Shown here in pieces: positions 46,267 to 55,206 of a stretch of 64,000 nucleotides of DNA. The first letter of the stretch is position 1. Every line of letters starts with the position of its first letter. The notes beneath the pieces were generated by a model. It had not been told where the DNA came from and did not search any database. It was given only the letters and a program-made list of their open reading frames with translations. Made by a program: the position numbers and the translations under genes. The stretch is taken from positions 1,364,001 through 1,428,000 of the forward strand of contig NZ_CP073696.1 in NCBI RefSeq assembly GCF_025264645.1. Direction: 5' to 3'. The DNA is from Edaphobacter lichenicola (GTDB lineage: Bacteria > Acidobacteriota > Terriglobia > Terriglobales > Acidobacteriaceae).

Positions 46267-47193
46267 TTGCCTCATCGACTCAGTCCCACGACGTTGGCCC
46301 ACCTTCTGCTTCTAGCGGTGGTATTCGTCTGGGGTGCGACCTTCGTCCTAGTAAAAGACGCTCTTCGCGATGTTTCTCCCCTTCTTTTCAACCTCCTGCG
46401 AATGGCTCTCGCATTCGTCGCCCTGGCAGTTGTGAACTATCGCCAACTCCGACATATCGACCATTACGCGTTGCGGTCCGGTCTCATTGTTGGAATCTTG
46501 CTTGCAGTTGGCTATCAATTCCAGACAGCGGGATTAGCTCGCACTACTGCGGCAAAATCTGCCTTCATCACGGGTTTAGTAGTCGTTTTCGTACCTCTCT
46601 TGACCGCAATTCCTGCTCTTCGTCCCCCTAACACCCACGCTCCCCGCTGGACGACCGCTATCGGAGCTATCCTCGCCTTCGCTGGTCTATTCTTCCTCAC
46701 CACGCCAACCGGAACCTCCTGGCAAACTCTCTTCCTAAGCGTAGGCACAGGAGATGTCCTCACACTGGGATGTGCGGTCGCGTTCGCCGCTCACCTTCTA
46801 TCCCTTGCTCACACGTCTACCAAGGTCCCCACCGGCCAACTCGCGACCCTACAGATCGGCGTTGCCGCGCTTATCATGGCGATAACCTTACCGATTGGTG
46901 GAAAACCATATGTGGTTTACACTCCGCGTCTTCTCATAGCCCTTGTGATCACTGGTTTGCTAGCCACTGCAGCGGCGTTTACCATTCAAAGCTGGGCTCA
47001 ACAACATCTTCCTCCCACTCACACTGCGATCCTGCTGACCCTTGAACCGGTCTTCGCCTGCCTTACTTCATTCTTCGTCCTACATGAACATCTTGGCCGC
47101 CGCTCTCTTTCTGGCGCCGCCCTGATTCTTACTGGAATCGCCTTTACTGAGCTCTTTCCCGCTGGGCGGTCCGTTCCAACTTACCCAATCTGA
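46267..47193 (+). CDS. EamA/DMT-family transporter
   Basis: 308 residues with ten hydrophobic helices arranged as two EamA repeats: LLLLAVVFVWGATFVLVKDA opens the first, and GDVLTLGCAVAFAAHLLSLA opens the second; LTLEPVFACLTSFFVLHEHL is the usual penultimate helix pair. It exports or imports a small metabolite that cannot be named. The start is a TTG immediately after the amidohydrolase TAG, with GGAGCG upstream, so translation is coupled. It may move a substrate or product of the amidohydrolase. Confidence 0.88.
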   Translation: MPHRLSPTTLAHLLLLAVVFVWGATFVLVKDALRDVSPLLFNLLRMALAFVALAVVNYRQLRHIDHYALRSGLIVGILLAVGYQFQTAGLARTTAAKSAFITGLVVVFVPLLTAIPALRPPNTHAPRWTTAIGAILAFAGLFFLTTPTGTSWQTLFLSVGTGDVLTLGCAVAFAAHLLSLAHTSTKVPTGQLATLQIGVAALIMAITLPIGGKPYVVYTPRLLIALVITGLLATAAAFTIQSWAQQHLPPTHTAILLTLEPVFACLTSFFVLHEHLGRRSLSGAALILTGIAFTELFPAGRSVPTYPI

Positions 47194-47262
47194 ACAGATG
47201 AAGACTTTTGACCCGATTTTGCGTCTAAACCAGCTGTGATGCTTCATCTATCCTCGAATGAA

Positions 47263-47289
47263 GTGACAGCATTAGTCAGCGACTATACT
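47263..47289 (+). promoter_or_regulatory. Possible promoter of the HtrA gene
   Basis: GTGACA (47263-47268) and TATACT (47284-47289) resemble -35 and -10 boxes, but the 15-base spacer is short. They lie about 70 bases before the HtrA start. Weak support. Confidence 0.3.
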
Positions 47290-47355
47290 TAAGATTCATG
47301 CCGCGGACACAGTCCGGCGTACAGAAGCGCACCACAATGAGGTCAAGACCTACTA

Positions 47356-49020
47356 ATGGATACACCGACGAACACTTCTCCTACTCTGTTTGAGCGCATT
47401 CGCAGCCACCGCCTTGCGACGACTTTCTCGCTCCTCGCAACACTTTCGATCGGCATTTTGGCCGGCTCTGTCCTCACCAGGAGCGTAAGTGGCAAAGAGC
47501 AATCAGGCGTCGATTCTTCCGAAGCAAAGCCTCTCGTCATTCCATCACCCGTCGCTCTTTCTAACGGGTTCTCACAGATTGTCAAACAAGTCGGTCCTGC
47601 CGTCGTCAATATCAACACCGAAGAACTGCCTAAACCCTCAACAAGCAAGCGTGGCAGACGTGGCGTCCCGAGGACTCCACAGCCGAACGATCCAGGTGGC
47701 GACGATGACAGCCAGCAATCACCGGGCGATATGCAGGACTTCTTCAACCGCTTCTTCGGCGGCCAGGGTGGCGATGATGGCGACAGCGGTGCTGCAGGAG
47801 AACGCCGCGCACTCGGGTCGGGTTTCATCGTTGATCCTCGCGGCTACATCATCACCAACAATCATGTCGTTGACAAGGCCGACAAGATCTACGTAAAACT
47901 CTCCACCGATCCCGATGGCGGTCCAGGGGACGAAGGCCGCCCTGCCACGGTCATCGGCGTTGATAAAGATACTGACATTGCGGTGATTAAGATCGAGAGC
48001 AAGGAGCCTTTGCCTACTGTTAAGCTGGGTAACTCTGACGGCGCGCAGGTTGGTGACTGGGTGTTGGCCATTGGCAGCCCTTTTGCGCTCTCTAAAACGG
48101 TTACCGCCGGCATTATCTCTGCAAAAAATCGCAGCATTGACGAACCAAGTCCCAATGGCGTCTCCCAAACCCAATTTCAGCGTTTCATCCAGACTGATGC
48201 TGCTATCAATCCAGGAAACTCAGGCGGACCGCTAGTCGGCATGGATGGACAAGTCATAGGAATGAACACTGCCATCTACACCCAATCAATGGGGTCGCAG
48301 GGCGTCGGGTTCGCAATGCCTGCCAACACCATCGCGAATGTTTACAACATGCTCATCGGGCCCGAACACAAAGTCGTTCGTGGGTCCATCGGCATTCAGT
48401 TCCAAGGTGCGCAGTCTTCCGCGGTGAATCGTGTGTATGGCTTCTCCAACGGCGTGATTGTCAGCGTTGTCACTCCAAATGGTGGCGCAGCCAAGGCCGG
48501 AATTCAGGCCGGTGACGTCATCGTCTCCATTGATGGCCGCAACATTAAAGATGGCGACGATCTGGTGAACGATATCTCCGCTCGCCATGTTGGATCGACT
48601 GTCAAGCTCGGGTATCTGCGTGAAGGCAAGCAGAATACTACTAATGTCGTCATTGGAGATCGCGCTAAGACCTACGCTGACATCACTGGCCAACCAGATG
48701 ATACCTCTACCCCGCAGGAGACAGACGCGGGAGAAGGCAAGCTAGGTATTACAGTCGCCGCGATTCCGCCCTCGATGGCCGCAAAGGTAGGAATCAAGGG
48801 GGGTGTTGTCGTCACCAATGTTCGGCCTGGCTCCTTTGCAGATGAAATCGGACTTGGCAAAGGGCAGATCATTACTGCGATCAACCGCCGTCCGGTGACC
48901 GATGAGGCAAGTTATCGTGGCATAGTCTCAACCCTCAAATCCAAAGACGACGTTGTTTTTGTGATTCAGTCTCCTAATCAGAAAAATCTTAACTCCTATG
49001 TAGGCGGAACGCTTCCGTAG
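47356..49020 (+). CDS. HtrA/DegQ-type periplasmic serine protease
   Basis: 554 residues: an N-terminal helix (about 22-41) that is a signal or anchor, an Asp/Gly-rich loop (about 95-148), a trypsin-like domain and two PDZ domains (about 350-440 and 460-550). The catalytic triad is His170 (IITNNHVVD), Asp207 (DTDIAVIKI) and Ser289 (INPGNSGGPLVG). It degrades or refolds damaged envelope proteins. The ATG at 47356 has no strong ribosome binding site. It is followed by an 11-bp hairpin and probably forms its own unit. Confidence 0.95.
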   Translation: MDTPTNTSPTLFERIRSHRLATTFSLLATLSIGILAGSVLTRSVSGKEQSGVDSSEAKPLVIPSPVALSNGFSQIVKQVGPAVVNINTEELPKPSTSKRGRRGVPRTPQPNDPGGDDDSQQSPGDMQDFFNRFFGGQGGDDGDSGAAGERRALGSGFIVDPRGYIITNNHVVDKADKIYVKLSTDPDGGPGDEGRPATVIGVDKDTDIAVIKIESKEPLPTVKLGNSDGAQVGDWVLAIGSPFALSKTVTAGIISAKNRSIDEPSPNGVSQTQFQRFIQTDAAINPGNSGGPLVGMDGQVIGMNTAIYTQSMGSQGVGFAMPANTIANVYNMLIGPEHKVVRGSIGIQFQGAQSSAVNRVYGFSNGVIVSVVTPNGGAAKAGIQAGDVIVSIDGRNIKDGDDLVNDISARHVGSTVKLGYLREGKQNTTNVVIGDRAKTYADITGQPDDTSTPQETDAGEGKLGITVAAIPPSMAAKVGIKGGVVVTNVRPGSFADEIGLGKGQIITAINRRPVTDEASYRGIVSTLKSKDDVVFVIQSPNQKNLNSYVGGTLP

Positions 49021-49029
49021 AGCAGCTCT

Positions 49030-49060
49030 CGGGGAAGAGATGGCTACTGTCTCTTCCCCG
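49030..49060 (+). terminator. Strong hairpin just after the HtrA stop, no T-run
   Basis: CGGGGAAGAGA (49030-49040) and TCTCTTCCCCG (49050-49060) form a perfect 11-bp stem with a 9-base loop, starting 10 bases past the stop. It is followed by AAAAAC rather than T. It may stop transcription with Rho or protect the mRNA end. Confidence 0.5.
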
Positions 49061-49221
49061 AAAAACTATGGTGCATCCGATGAAATAGTCCACCCCAAAA
49101 GACGTATCCCGAATGGCCGATGTTTCGGTTGCCACAATCCGGAATCACGCGATACTCTAACTATGTTATGGATGCTGCGCCAACAGTAGTCTTTATACTG
49201 AATCCTAGGTAACTTCCGTCT

Positions 49222-49644
49222 ATGCGGTTTGCTAACGCACTTTCAATTTCGGTTCTTATCGTGGCAACATCCTTGCCGTGTCTCGCATTGACTCATGCCC
49301 ATCGTGGTCCGACATCGCCAAAGCTGCTTAGCAAACATTCCAAATTAGGTTCAAAAACGACAGGACAGCACGCAATCGATGACACTCGCGCAACGCAGAT
49401 TCAGACCTCGCTCATCAAGTCCGGCTATCTCGCAGGAGCGGCGTCCGGCCATTGGGATTCCCAGACCGAATCGGCCATGCAAAAATTTCAAGAAGACAAC
49501 GGCTGGCAGACTAAATTGATCCCCGACTCCCGTGCAATTATCAAGCTTGGTCTTGGGCCGGCACACACCTCCAGCACGAGTTCGACTTCTTCAACTATGG
49601 CTTCTCCCGAAACATCCTCTACTTCCAGCTTCATGCAGAGATAG
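49222..49644 (+). CDS. Exported peptidoglycan-binding domain protein
   Basis: 140 residues: a signal peptide (about 1-24), a PG_binding_1-type helical domain at about 52-110 (TRATQIQTSLIKSGYLAGAA, HWDSQTESAMQKFQEDNGW), and a Ser/Thr-rich tail (SSTSSTSST and similar). No catalytic domain is fused, so it should only bind the wall. A TATACT (49194-49199) lies 23 bases before the ATG and is a possible -10 box. It ends 24 bases before a strong bidirectional terminator. Confidence 0.85.
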   Translation: MRFANALSISVLIVATSLPCLALTHAHRGPTSPKLLSKHSKLGSKTTGQHAIDDTRATQIQTSLIKSGYLAGAASGHWDSQTESAMQKFQEDNGWQTKLIPDSRAIIKLGLGPAHTSSTSSTSSTMASPETSSTSSFMQR

Positions 49645-49667
49645 ATTGGAAAGGTCGGTGGAAAAAT

Positions 49668-49695
49668 AAATGAGGGCCGATTGGCCCTCATTTTT
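49668..49695. terminator. Strong bidirectional terminator between the plus-strand genes and the flagellar operon
   Basis: AAATGAGGGCC and GGCCCTCATTT form an 11-bp stem around a 4-base loop, followed by TTTTT on the plus strand; the minus strand also runs into a T-rich tract. It ends both the peptidoglycan-binding gene and the long flagellar transcript. Confidence 0.92.
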
Positions 49696-49728
49696 GTGCC
49701 CCACAGTTTGCAATTTCCGCTAAACCAG

Positions 49729-50733
49729 TTACCTGATGGAAAAGACGTGGTCCATTACATCTTCACCTGTCCCCGGCAACAAGCTATCGGTTCGCCCGAC
49801 GGCTCCACTTTCCAACCACATTCGGAGCCAATAGTCCTCATGCAATCTGACTAGCTTAGACCTAACTGGCCGCTTTTGCTCTAAGACCGCAGTTATCTTC
49901 GCCGCCATTGCATCTTTATCGTCGACGGTCTCGAGTTTTATGTCCACCCCGTCACATGTGAGTAATTTGCCACGAGCAGTCTCGAACTGATCCGCATCGA
50001 CGACTACACTTTCTACCTTCAACCCCGACATCTGCTCCGTTGCAAACGCCGCGGAGGCATCGAGTCGCTCTGAAAATCCGAGATACAAAATTCGAGATCC
50101 AGCCGTGCGAAGTGGCAGCATGCCAAGTTTTTGGACAAATATCTTCGGCACAACCAACGCCATTGACTCTGGAGAAAAACCTTCAGTGGTAAGCACTGGA
50201 CATCCCCATTGCATGCTCACTCCCCTCATAATCTGCTCCGGCTCCACACCACATTCGCTTTTGAGCCACTCTCCAATGCGACCGCGTCCGTTCTCTCGTT
50301 GGGCCTTTAGCGCTTTTTGAAGCTGCGATTGCGTAATCCACCCTTGCGCCAACATCATCAGACCCAATGGGATCCTATGCCGGTGCGGAAGCGATACCGC
50401 AAACTCACCGGCATCGCCTAACTCACGACGCACCGCAGCCTGCACCATGGTCAGCACACAACGGCCACTGCATCCCCACTGCCCTTCGAAAATCGGCCTA
50501 CGTCGGCTTCTCCATGGCCTAGTCCAGCCACTTGAACACTCTGCGTTTCCACAAAGTCTTCGCTGCTGCATCTGTTCCAGCGATGAAGAAAACCCCAACC
50601 CACCCAAGCTTGCAATTTGATTTGAGGGCCTATATTCGTCCTCTTGCCAGACCGCCGCATTTGCTGTCCTCAGTGAGCTAGCCATACGCGAAGTTACGCT
50701 CATATCTGAAGTCTTTTTAGTTAGAAAAGGCAT
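49729..50733 (-). CDS. Protein with Cys4 motif and MshEN/GspE N-terminal-like domain
   Basis: 334 residues, last gene of the flagellar run. A cysteine cluster at C61, C66, C88 and C92 (CGNAEC and CSGRC) looks like a zinc-binding module. Residues about 120-185 match the MshEN/type II secretion GspE N-terminal pattern: LGLMMLAQGWITQSQLQKAL, RIGEWLKSECGVEPEQIMRG and MQWGCPVL. Such domains bind c-di-GMP or partner proteins in pilus and secretion ATPases, but no ATPase domain follows here. The C-terminal half is unrecognised. The start overlaps fliN by 13 bases, with GGAG upstream. A link between flagellar switching and a nucleotide signal is inference. Confidence 0.7.
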   Translation of the reverse strand: MPFLTKKTSDMSVTSRMASSLRTANAAVWQEDEYRPSNQIASLGGLGFSSSLEQMQQRRLCGNAECSSGWTRPWRSRRRPIFEGQWGCSGRCVLTMVQAAVRRELGDAGEFAVSLPHRHRIPLGLMMLAQGWITQSQLQKALKAQRENGRGRIGEWLKSECGVEPEQIMRGVSMQWGCPVLTTEGFSPESMALVVPKIFVQKLGMLPLRTAGSRILYLGFSERLDASAAFATEQMSGLKVESVVVDADQFETARGKLLTCDGVDIKLETVDDKDAMAAKITAVLEQKRPVRSKLVRLHEDYWLRMWLESGAVGRTDSLLPGTGEDVMDHVFSIR

Positions 50734-51017
50734 CGTATGCTCTCCAATCTCAGTTGCGGCGTTGCCACCTCGGTGATGCGCAACGCAAAGTTACCGTTGA
50801 CCACAACGACCTCACCCCGTGCCACAATTCTGTCCCCGACAATCAGATCGACCGGTTCAGATACGTGACGGTCCAGTTCGACTACATCGCCTGGTCCAAG
50901 CTCAAGCACCTCACGCAACGGCATATCCCGCGAACCAAACTGCAACGTCGCGTCCAGCTCAATGTCGCACAGCAACCCGATTCCTGGGTCCATTCCGGTT
51001 GTCTCGTTCGGATTCAT
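50721..51017 (-). CDS. fliN: Flagellar motor switch protein FliN
   Basis: 98 residues ending in a complete SpoA (surface presentation) domain: LCDIELDATLQFGSRDMPLR, VLELGPGDVVELDRHVSEPV and DLIVGDRIVARGEVVVVNGN. FliN forms the bottom of the C ring with FliM and takes part in rotation control and export. The ATG at 51017 has GGAG 7 bases upstream; the frame to 51029 has none. It lies 27 bases after fliM and overlaps the next gene by 13 bases. Confidence 0.92.
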   Translation of the reverse strand: MNPNETTGMDPGIGLLCDIELDATLQFGSRDMPLREVLELGPGDVVELDRHVSEPVDLIVGDRIVARGEVVVVNGNFALRITEVATPQLRLESIRCLF

Positions 51018-51044
51018 AACCTTCTCCATTTACTCTGCTCTTTC

Positions 51045-52052
51045 TTAGTTAACGCTTTTCTGATCGGCTGTATTGCCGTCACGTAAAGCACCGCGCTGAT
51101 AGACGTCATTACCGCTTTCAAGTTGTGCTCCTCGGTGCTCCCCCACTCGCACCGGATACGCTTGCCCAAATCGCAACCCACCGACCCGCAACTCCGATGC
51201 CGAATGCTTCGCAAGTGGGAGACGCAATACCGATCCCGGTTTTAGGGTCGCTAACTCACTCGCCCGCAGTCGTAGATTGGGAAACTGCAGCACTGCACCA
51301 AGCTTTGCCTCACCCATCAACTCACGCATTCGCACCTGTGCTTCCTTCGAGCGTCGCTTGGGTCGATCGCCTTCAGAGATCAGCCGACGCAATATCGCGT
51401 TCAGCACAACTGCCGGAAGACAGATGTTCATCGCTCCCTGAGCTTCCGGCATTCTCGCTTCGAAGCTTACGCACAACGTCTTTTCACCGGCAGTCAACAT
51501 CCGTGCCACCGCTGCTTCGGACTCCCGTTTCTCAAAGACAAACTCTAGGCCCACCGATTGCCAAGCCAAGTTCAGCTCCTGGACCATCATTTGCACGACA
51601 GAGTTCAGGATCGCATCTTCAATATCAGTTAACTCCCTCGCTGGCCATGGCCGCCCCGCACCACCCAGCAAAACATCCACAACCGGCGATGCCAGGGCAA
51701 GCTCAAGTTCGAGCAATCCCACCGCACCTAACGGTTCGAGTCGAATCGAACATACATAGGTCGGCGAAGACAACCGTTCGAGGAACTCGCTAAACGGTAG
51801 TTGTTCACCCGCCACCAGCTTCATCTTGAACGGTGTTCGCAGCCACGCACCCAATGTGTGCATCATGTTGCGCGCAAATAAATCATTCACCGAACTGATT
51901 GCCCGCATCTGATCGTTGCTAATCTGGCCTGCGCGGCTGAAGTCGTATCGTTCCAGCAACGACTCGCTTGCCAGATCCGACGGCACTGAGGTACTAGCCC
52001 CAGCCGCCGCAAACAATGCGTCAATATCTCCCTGCCCAAGCTGCTTTCCCAT
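51045..52052 (-). CDS. fliM: Flagellar motor switch protein FliM
   Basis: 335 residues, normal length. The N-terminus MGKQLGQGDIDALFAAAG carries the CheY-P-binding type motif (LGQGDIDALF). The middle CheC-like domain includes RYDFSRAGQISNDQM and FLERLSSPTYVCSIRLEPLG; the C-terminal SpoA domain includes AKLGAVLQFPNLRLRASELA and LKPGSVLRLPL. It sits in the C ring and reverses rotation on CheY-P binding. AAGGAAAGT precedes the ATG. It lies after fliA and next to fliN, instead of after fliL as in many operons. Confidence 0.94.
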   Translation of the reverse strand: MGKQLGQGDIDALFAAAGASTSVPSDLASESLLERYDFSRAGQISNDQMRAISSVNDLFARNMMHTLGAWLRTPFKMKLVAGEQLPFSEFLERLSSPTYVCSIRLEPLGAVGLLELELALASPVVDVLLGGAGRPWPARELTDIEDAILNSVVQMMVQELNLAWQSVGLEFVFEKRESEAAVARMLTAGEKTLCVSFEARMPEAQGAMNICLPAVVLNAILRRLISEGDRPKRRSKEAQVRMRELMGEAKLGAVLQFPNLRLRASELATLKPGSVLRLPLAKHSASELRVGGLRFGQAYPVRVGEHRGAQLESGNDVYQRGALRDGNTADQKSVN

Positions 52053-52106
52053 ACTTTCCTTTCCTGCTAAAGATCTCCCGCAAAAGATATTCAGCTACAA
52101 AAATTT

Positions 52107-53033
52107 CTATCTGACGCTCTTCCGTTTAGAACCTGATGTCTTAACCGCATCGGCACCATTTCCGTTCCTTAGGCCAGAGAGCGCCACTCTAAGCCGTAGG
52201 ACAGCTGAAGAATGGATCTGCGAAACCCTCGATTCCACAACGCCCAAGGTCAGGCCGATCTCCTTCATGGTCAACTCCTCGTAGTAGTACAACGTCAGTA
52301 CCATTCGCTCTTTCTCCGGGAGCTCGTCGATCGCATCTGCCAATCGCTGTTTCATTTCGCCCTTCAGGCAACGAAACAAAGGATCCTCATCAGGCGCGCC
52401 TGGGATATAGGTAAGTTCCTCATCACCTGAGTCCTCTGAACGTTCCATGTGGAGACTTCCGATCTCAAGTCCCTTCAAATCCCCCAGCAGCAATTGATAT
52501 TCTGTCAGGGGCAGCTCAAGTTCCTTCGCAATCTCTTGCTCTGATGGTGCACGCCCGACCCGTTGCGTCACTGCTCGCATTGCCTCTTCAACCGCCCGTC
52601 CCTTCCGTCGCAACTCTCTCGGGCTCCAATCCAACGTTCGCAGCGAATCAAGAATTGCCCCTCGAATTCGAAATTGTGCGTAGCTTTTGAACTGTACCTT
52701 TTTCTTATGATCAAACTTAGAGAAGGCATCGATTAACCCAACCACACCAGCCGAAACCAAATCGTCCAGCTCCACGTGCTGCGGCAGTCGCTCATGAATC
52801 CGTCGCGCGAGGTAACGGACCGTTGGCAGGTGCTCCATGAGCAACAGGTCCCGATCGGTTGGGTTTTCTGATCCTGTCAGCCCATTTCCAGCAAATGGCG
52901 TAAATACTGCCCCGTGTATTAGCCCCTTCACTCCGTCCAAACCTGTCTCCTGCAATGGCCTTCCTTCAGCGAAGAGGTTACTCTTTGAGAGCTTTTGCAC
53001 TACCTGTACTGGAATCGAACTCCCTATACTCAT
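52107..53033 (-). CDS. fliA: Flagellar sigma factor FliA (sigma-28 type)
   Basis: 308 residues; directs RNA polymerase to late flagellar and chemotaxis promoters. Region 2 reads HVELDDLVSAGVVGLIDAFS with the -10-contacting KSYAQFRIRGAILDSLRTLD. Region 3 follows (SEQEIAKELELPLTEY), and region 4 ends with LPEKERMVLTLYYYEELTMK and EIGLTLGVVESRVSQIHSSA. An N-terminal extension of about 50-60 residues is longer than in enteric FliA (about 240). GGAGG lies 5 bases before the ATG. It directly follows flhA; no flgM anti-sigma gene is in the window. Confidence 0.93.
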   Translation of the reverse strand: MSIGSSIPVQVVQKLSKSNLFAEGRPLQETGLDGVKGLIHGAVFTPFAGNGLTGSENPTDRDLLLMEHLPTVRYLARRIHERLPQHVELDDLVSAGVVGLIDAFSKFDHKKKVQFKSYAQFRIRGAILDSLRTLDWSPRELRRKGRAVEEAMRAVTQRVGRAPSEQEIAKELELPLTEYQLLLGDLKGLEIGSLHMERSEDSGDEELTYIPGAPDEDPLFRCLKGEMKQRLADAIDELPEKERMVLTLYYYEELTMKEIGLTLGVVESRVSQIHSSAVLRLRVALSGLRNGNGADAVKTSGSKRKSVR

Positions 53034-53085
53034 TACTTCCTCCGTTCATCTACCCTTGTCTTCTTACTGCTGGTCGACACTGACT

Positions 53086-55206
53086 TCATCCGACTGTGCC
53101 AACGCTGCGTACCCGAATCTCCGGAGGAATCTCTCCTGGTGCTAGCACAGTCACCTTCGGCAAAAATGGTTCCAGCCAACGCCGTACGTGATAACGGGCT
53201 GGACTCGGACATAGAAGCACGGGGAGTGCCGAGGTAGAAACACCTCCGGTTAGGCGTTTCACAGATTCCACTAACCGCTTCAAAAAATCAGAACGCATTC
53301 CTGCTGACCGCACTCCATCGCCTAGTAGTAGACCGGAGCCCTGAGGATCAAAGGTCTGCAGCAGCTCGCTTTCAAGCCCCGGCTCCAGCACCAGCACCTT
53401 TAGCCCCCCGTCACCGTCTAGTAACGAATGCACCAGCCCTCTTCCCAGCGACTGTCGAACGCTCTCCACAAGGTGCACCACGTTCTTCGACTGTTGCGCT
53501 GCTTCCACAAGAATTTCGAGAATCGCTCCAAGATCACGAATCGAGACTTGCTCTCTTAAAAGCTGTTGCAATACTCGTTGCACCTCACCGAGAGTCATTA
53601 GCTTCGGCACCAACTCCTCAACTAGCTTTGGATGGCTGTCGTTCAGGTTGTCCAGTAGACGCTTCACCTCCTGACGTCCCAGCAACTCATGTGCGTGCCT
53701 ACGAATTAGTTCGCCAAGATGTGTCCCAATCACCGTCGTCTGATCAACAACTGAGTAGCCCGCCGCCAACGCTTGTTCCTCTAATCCTGGTTGGATCCAC
53801 CGTGCCTGTACCCCAAATGCAGGTTCCTTCGTCTCGACGCCGGGGAGTACTCGTGCCTTCGGATCAGGATTCACTGCTAGTAATGAGTTTTGTTCGGTTT
53901 GCCAGCGGGCAATCTCAACGCTGCGAAGACTGACAACATACTCTCGAGGTTTCAACCGCAGGTTGTCAGTAATATGAACCGGCGGAACAATGAACCCTAA
54001 CTCGGTCGCAAGATGCCGCCTCAGTGCACGAACTCGATTAAGCATTTGCCCACCTTGTTTCTCATCCACCAGTGGAATCAGCTGGAATCCGATCTCCAGA
54101 GTTAGCTCGTCCATCTTCAGTAGCGAAGCCAGATTTTCACTCTTTGCAGAATCGGATGCCTTAGCCTTATCACCCTTTACAGAAGCTCCCACTTCTTCTG
54201 CCAGAACCAACGCGGCGTCCTTCGCAGCCGGCAGTCGGCGAGCGATCAAACCAATCCCGGCCGCTAGCAGTACAAACGACAGTTTCGGTAATCCTGGAAC
54301 CAAAGCCAGACCAAGTAACACGCCGCATGCAATCCAAAGAGTATTGCGGCTTTTTAGCAGTTGTGTGCCAAGTTCTTCGTCAAGCGATCCCGCTGACGAT
54401 GCCCGAGTCAATACCATACCTCCGGCGATGGACACCAACAGGCTGGGAATCATCGTGACTAAACCATCACCTACAGTCAAAATCGTATAAGTCTTTACTG
54501 CGGTAACTAAATCTGTACCGTGCTGCAGAACTCCAATCAACAATCCAGCCACTATATTGATTGCAGTAATTAAAATTGTCGCCAGTGAATCTCGTTGATT
54601 GAACTTCGCCGCACCATCCATTGCGCCATAGAATTCAGCCTCGCGTGCGATCGCTTGCCGCCGCTTCCTCGCTCCCTGCTCATCTATCAGCCCGGCGTTC
54701 ATGTCTGCATCGATCGCCATTTGCTTACCAGGCAGCGCATCGAGCGTAAACCGCGCCGTTACCTCAGCCGTACGCACCGCACCGTGACTAACTACTAAAA
54801 ATTGGATCGCGATCAAAGCAAGAAACAATACAAGTCCCACCACATAGTTTCCACCGACCACAAACTGTCCGAACGCCTCGATTACTGCTCCAGCAGCGTG
54901 TGTACCTTCTTGCCCATGCAGCAAAATTCGACGGCTCGAAGCTAAGTTCAGTGACAAACGAAACAACGTTAGTAACAACAGCAATGTAGGAAACACGGAG
55001 AAATCTACCGCGCGTCTCACCTGCACCGCAGTCAAGAACACAATCACCGAAGCCGTAATCGAAGTTGCCAGCAGGATATCCAACACCACGCTTGGTACCG
55101 GAATGATCATTACAAAGACCATGCTGATCGCGGCCACGGGCAGCATCAATGTTTGCAGCTTCGCCATCTGAAAACTGGTCTCTTTCTTCGCAGCTATCTC
55201 ACTCAC
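53086..55206 (-). CDS. flhA: Flagellar export gate protein FlhA
   Basis: 706 residues, usual size. Seven to eight N-terminal helices carry the FHIPEP-family signature region, TLLLLLTLFRLSLNLASSRR and GAMDGAAKFNQRDSLA. The cytoplasmic ring-forming domain follows from about residue 350. It forms the nonameric gate that moves flagellar proteins using the proton gradient. The start is a GTG that overlaps the flhB stop by four bases (GTGA), with GGAGGTGGG upstream. It is followed by fliA without the usual flhF and flhG. Confidence 0.96.
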   Translation of the reverse strand: MSEIAAKKETSFQMAKLQTLMLPVAAISMVFVMIIPVPSVVLDILLATSITASVIVFLTAVQVRRAVDFSVFPTLLLLLTLFRLSLNLASSRRILLHGQEGTHAAGAVIEAFGQFVVGGNYVVGLVLFLALIAIQFLVVSHGAVRTAEVTARFTLDALPGKQMAIDADMNAGLIDEQGARKRRQAIAREAEFYGAMDGAAKFNQRDSLATILITAINIVAGLLIGVLQHGTDLVTAVKTYTILTVGDGLVTMIPSLLVSIAGGMVLTRASSAGSLDEELGTQLLKSRNTLWIACGVLLGLALVPGLPKLSFVLLAAGIGLIARRLPAAKDAALVLAEEVGASVKGDKAKASDSAKSENLASLLKMDELTLEIGFQLIPLVDEKQGGQMLNRVRALRRHLATELGFIVPPVHITDNLRLKPREYVVSLRSVEIARWQTEQNSLLAVNPDPKARVLPGVETKEPAFGVQARWIQPGLEEQALAAGYSVVDQTTVIGTHLGELIRRHAHELLGRQEVKRLLDNLNDSHPKLVEELVPKLMTLGEVQRVLQQLLREQVSIRDLGAILEILVEAAQQSKNVVHLVESVRQSLGRGLVHSLLDGDGGLKVLVLEPGLESELLQTFDPQGSGLLLGDGVRSAGMRSDFLKRLVESVKRLTGGVSTSALPVLLCPSPARYHVRRWLEPFLPKVTVLAPGEIPPEIRVRSVGTVG

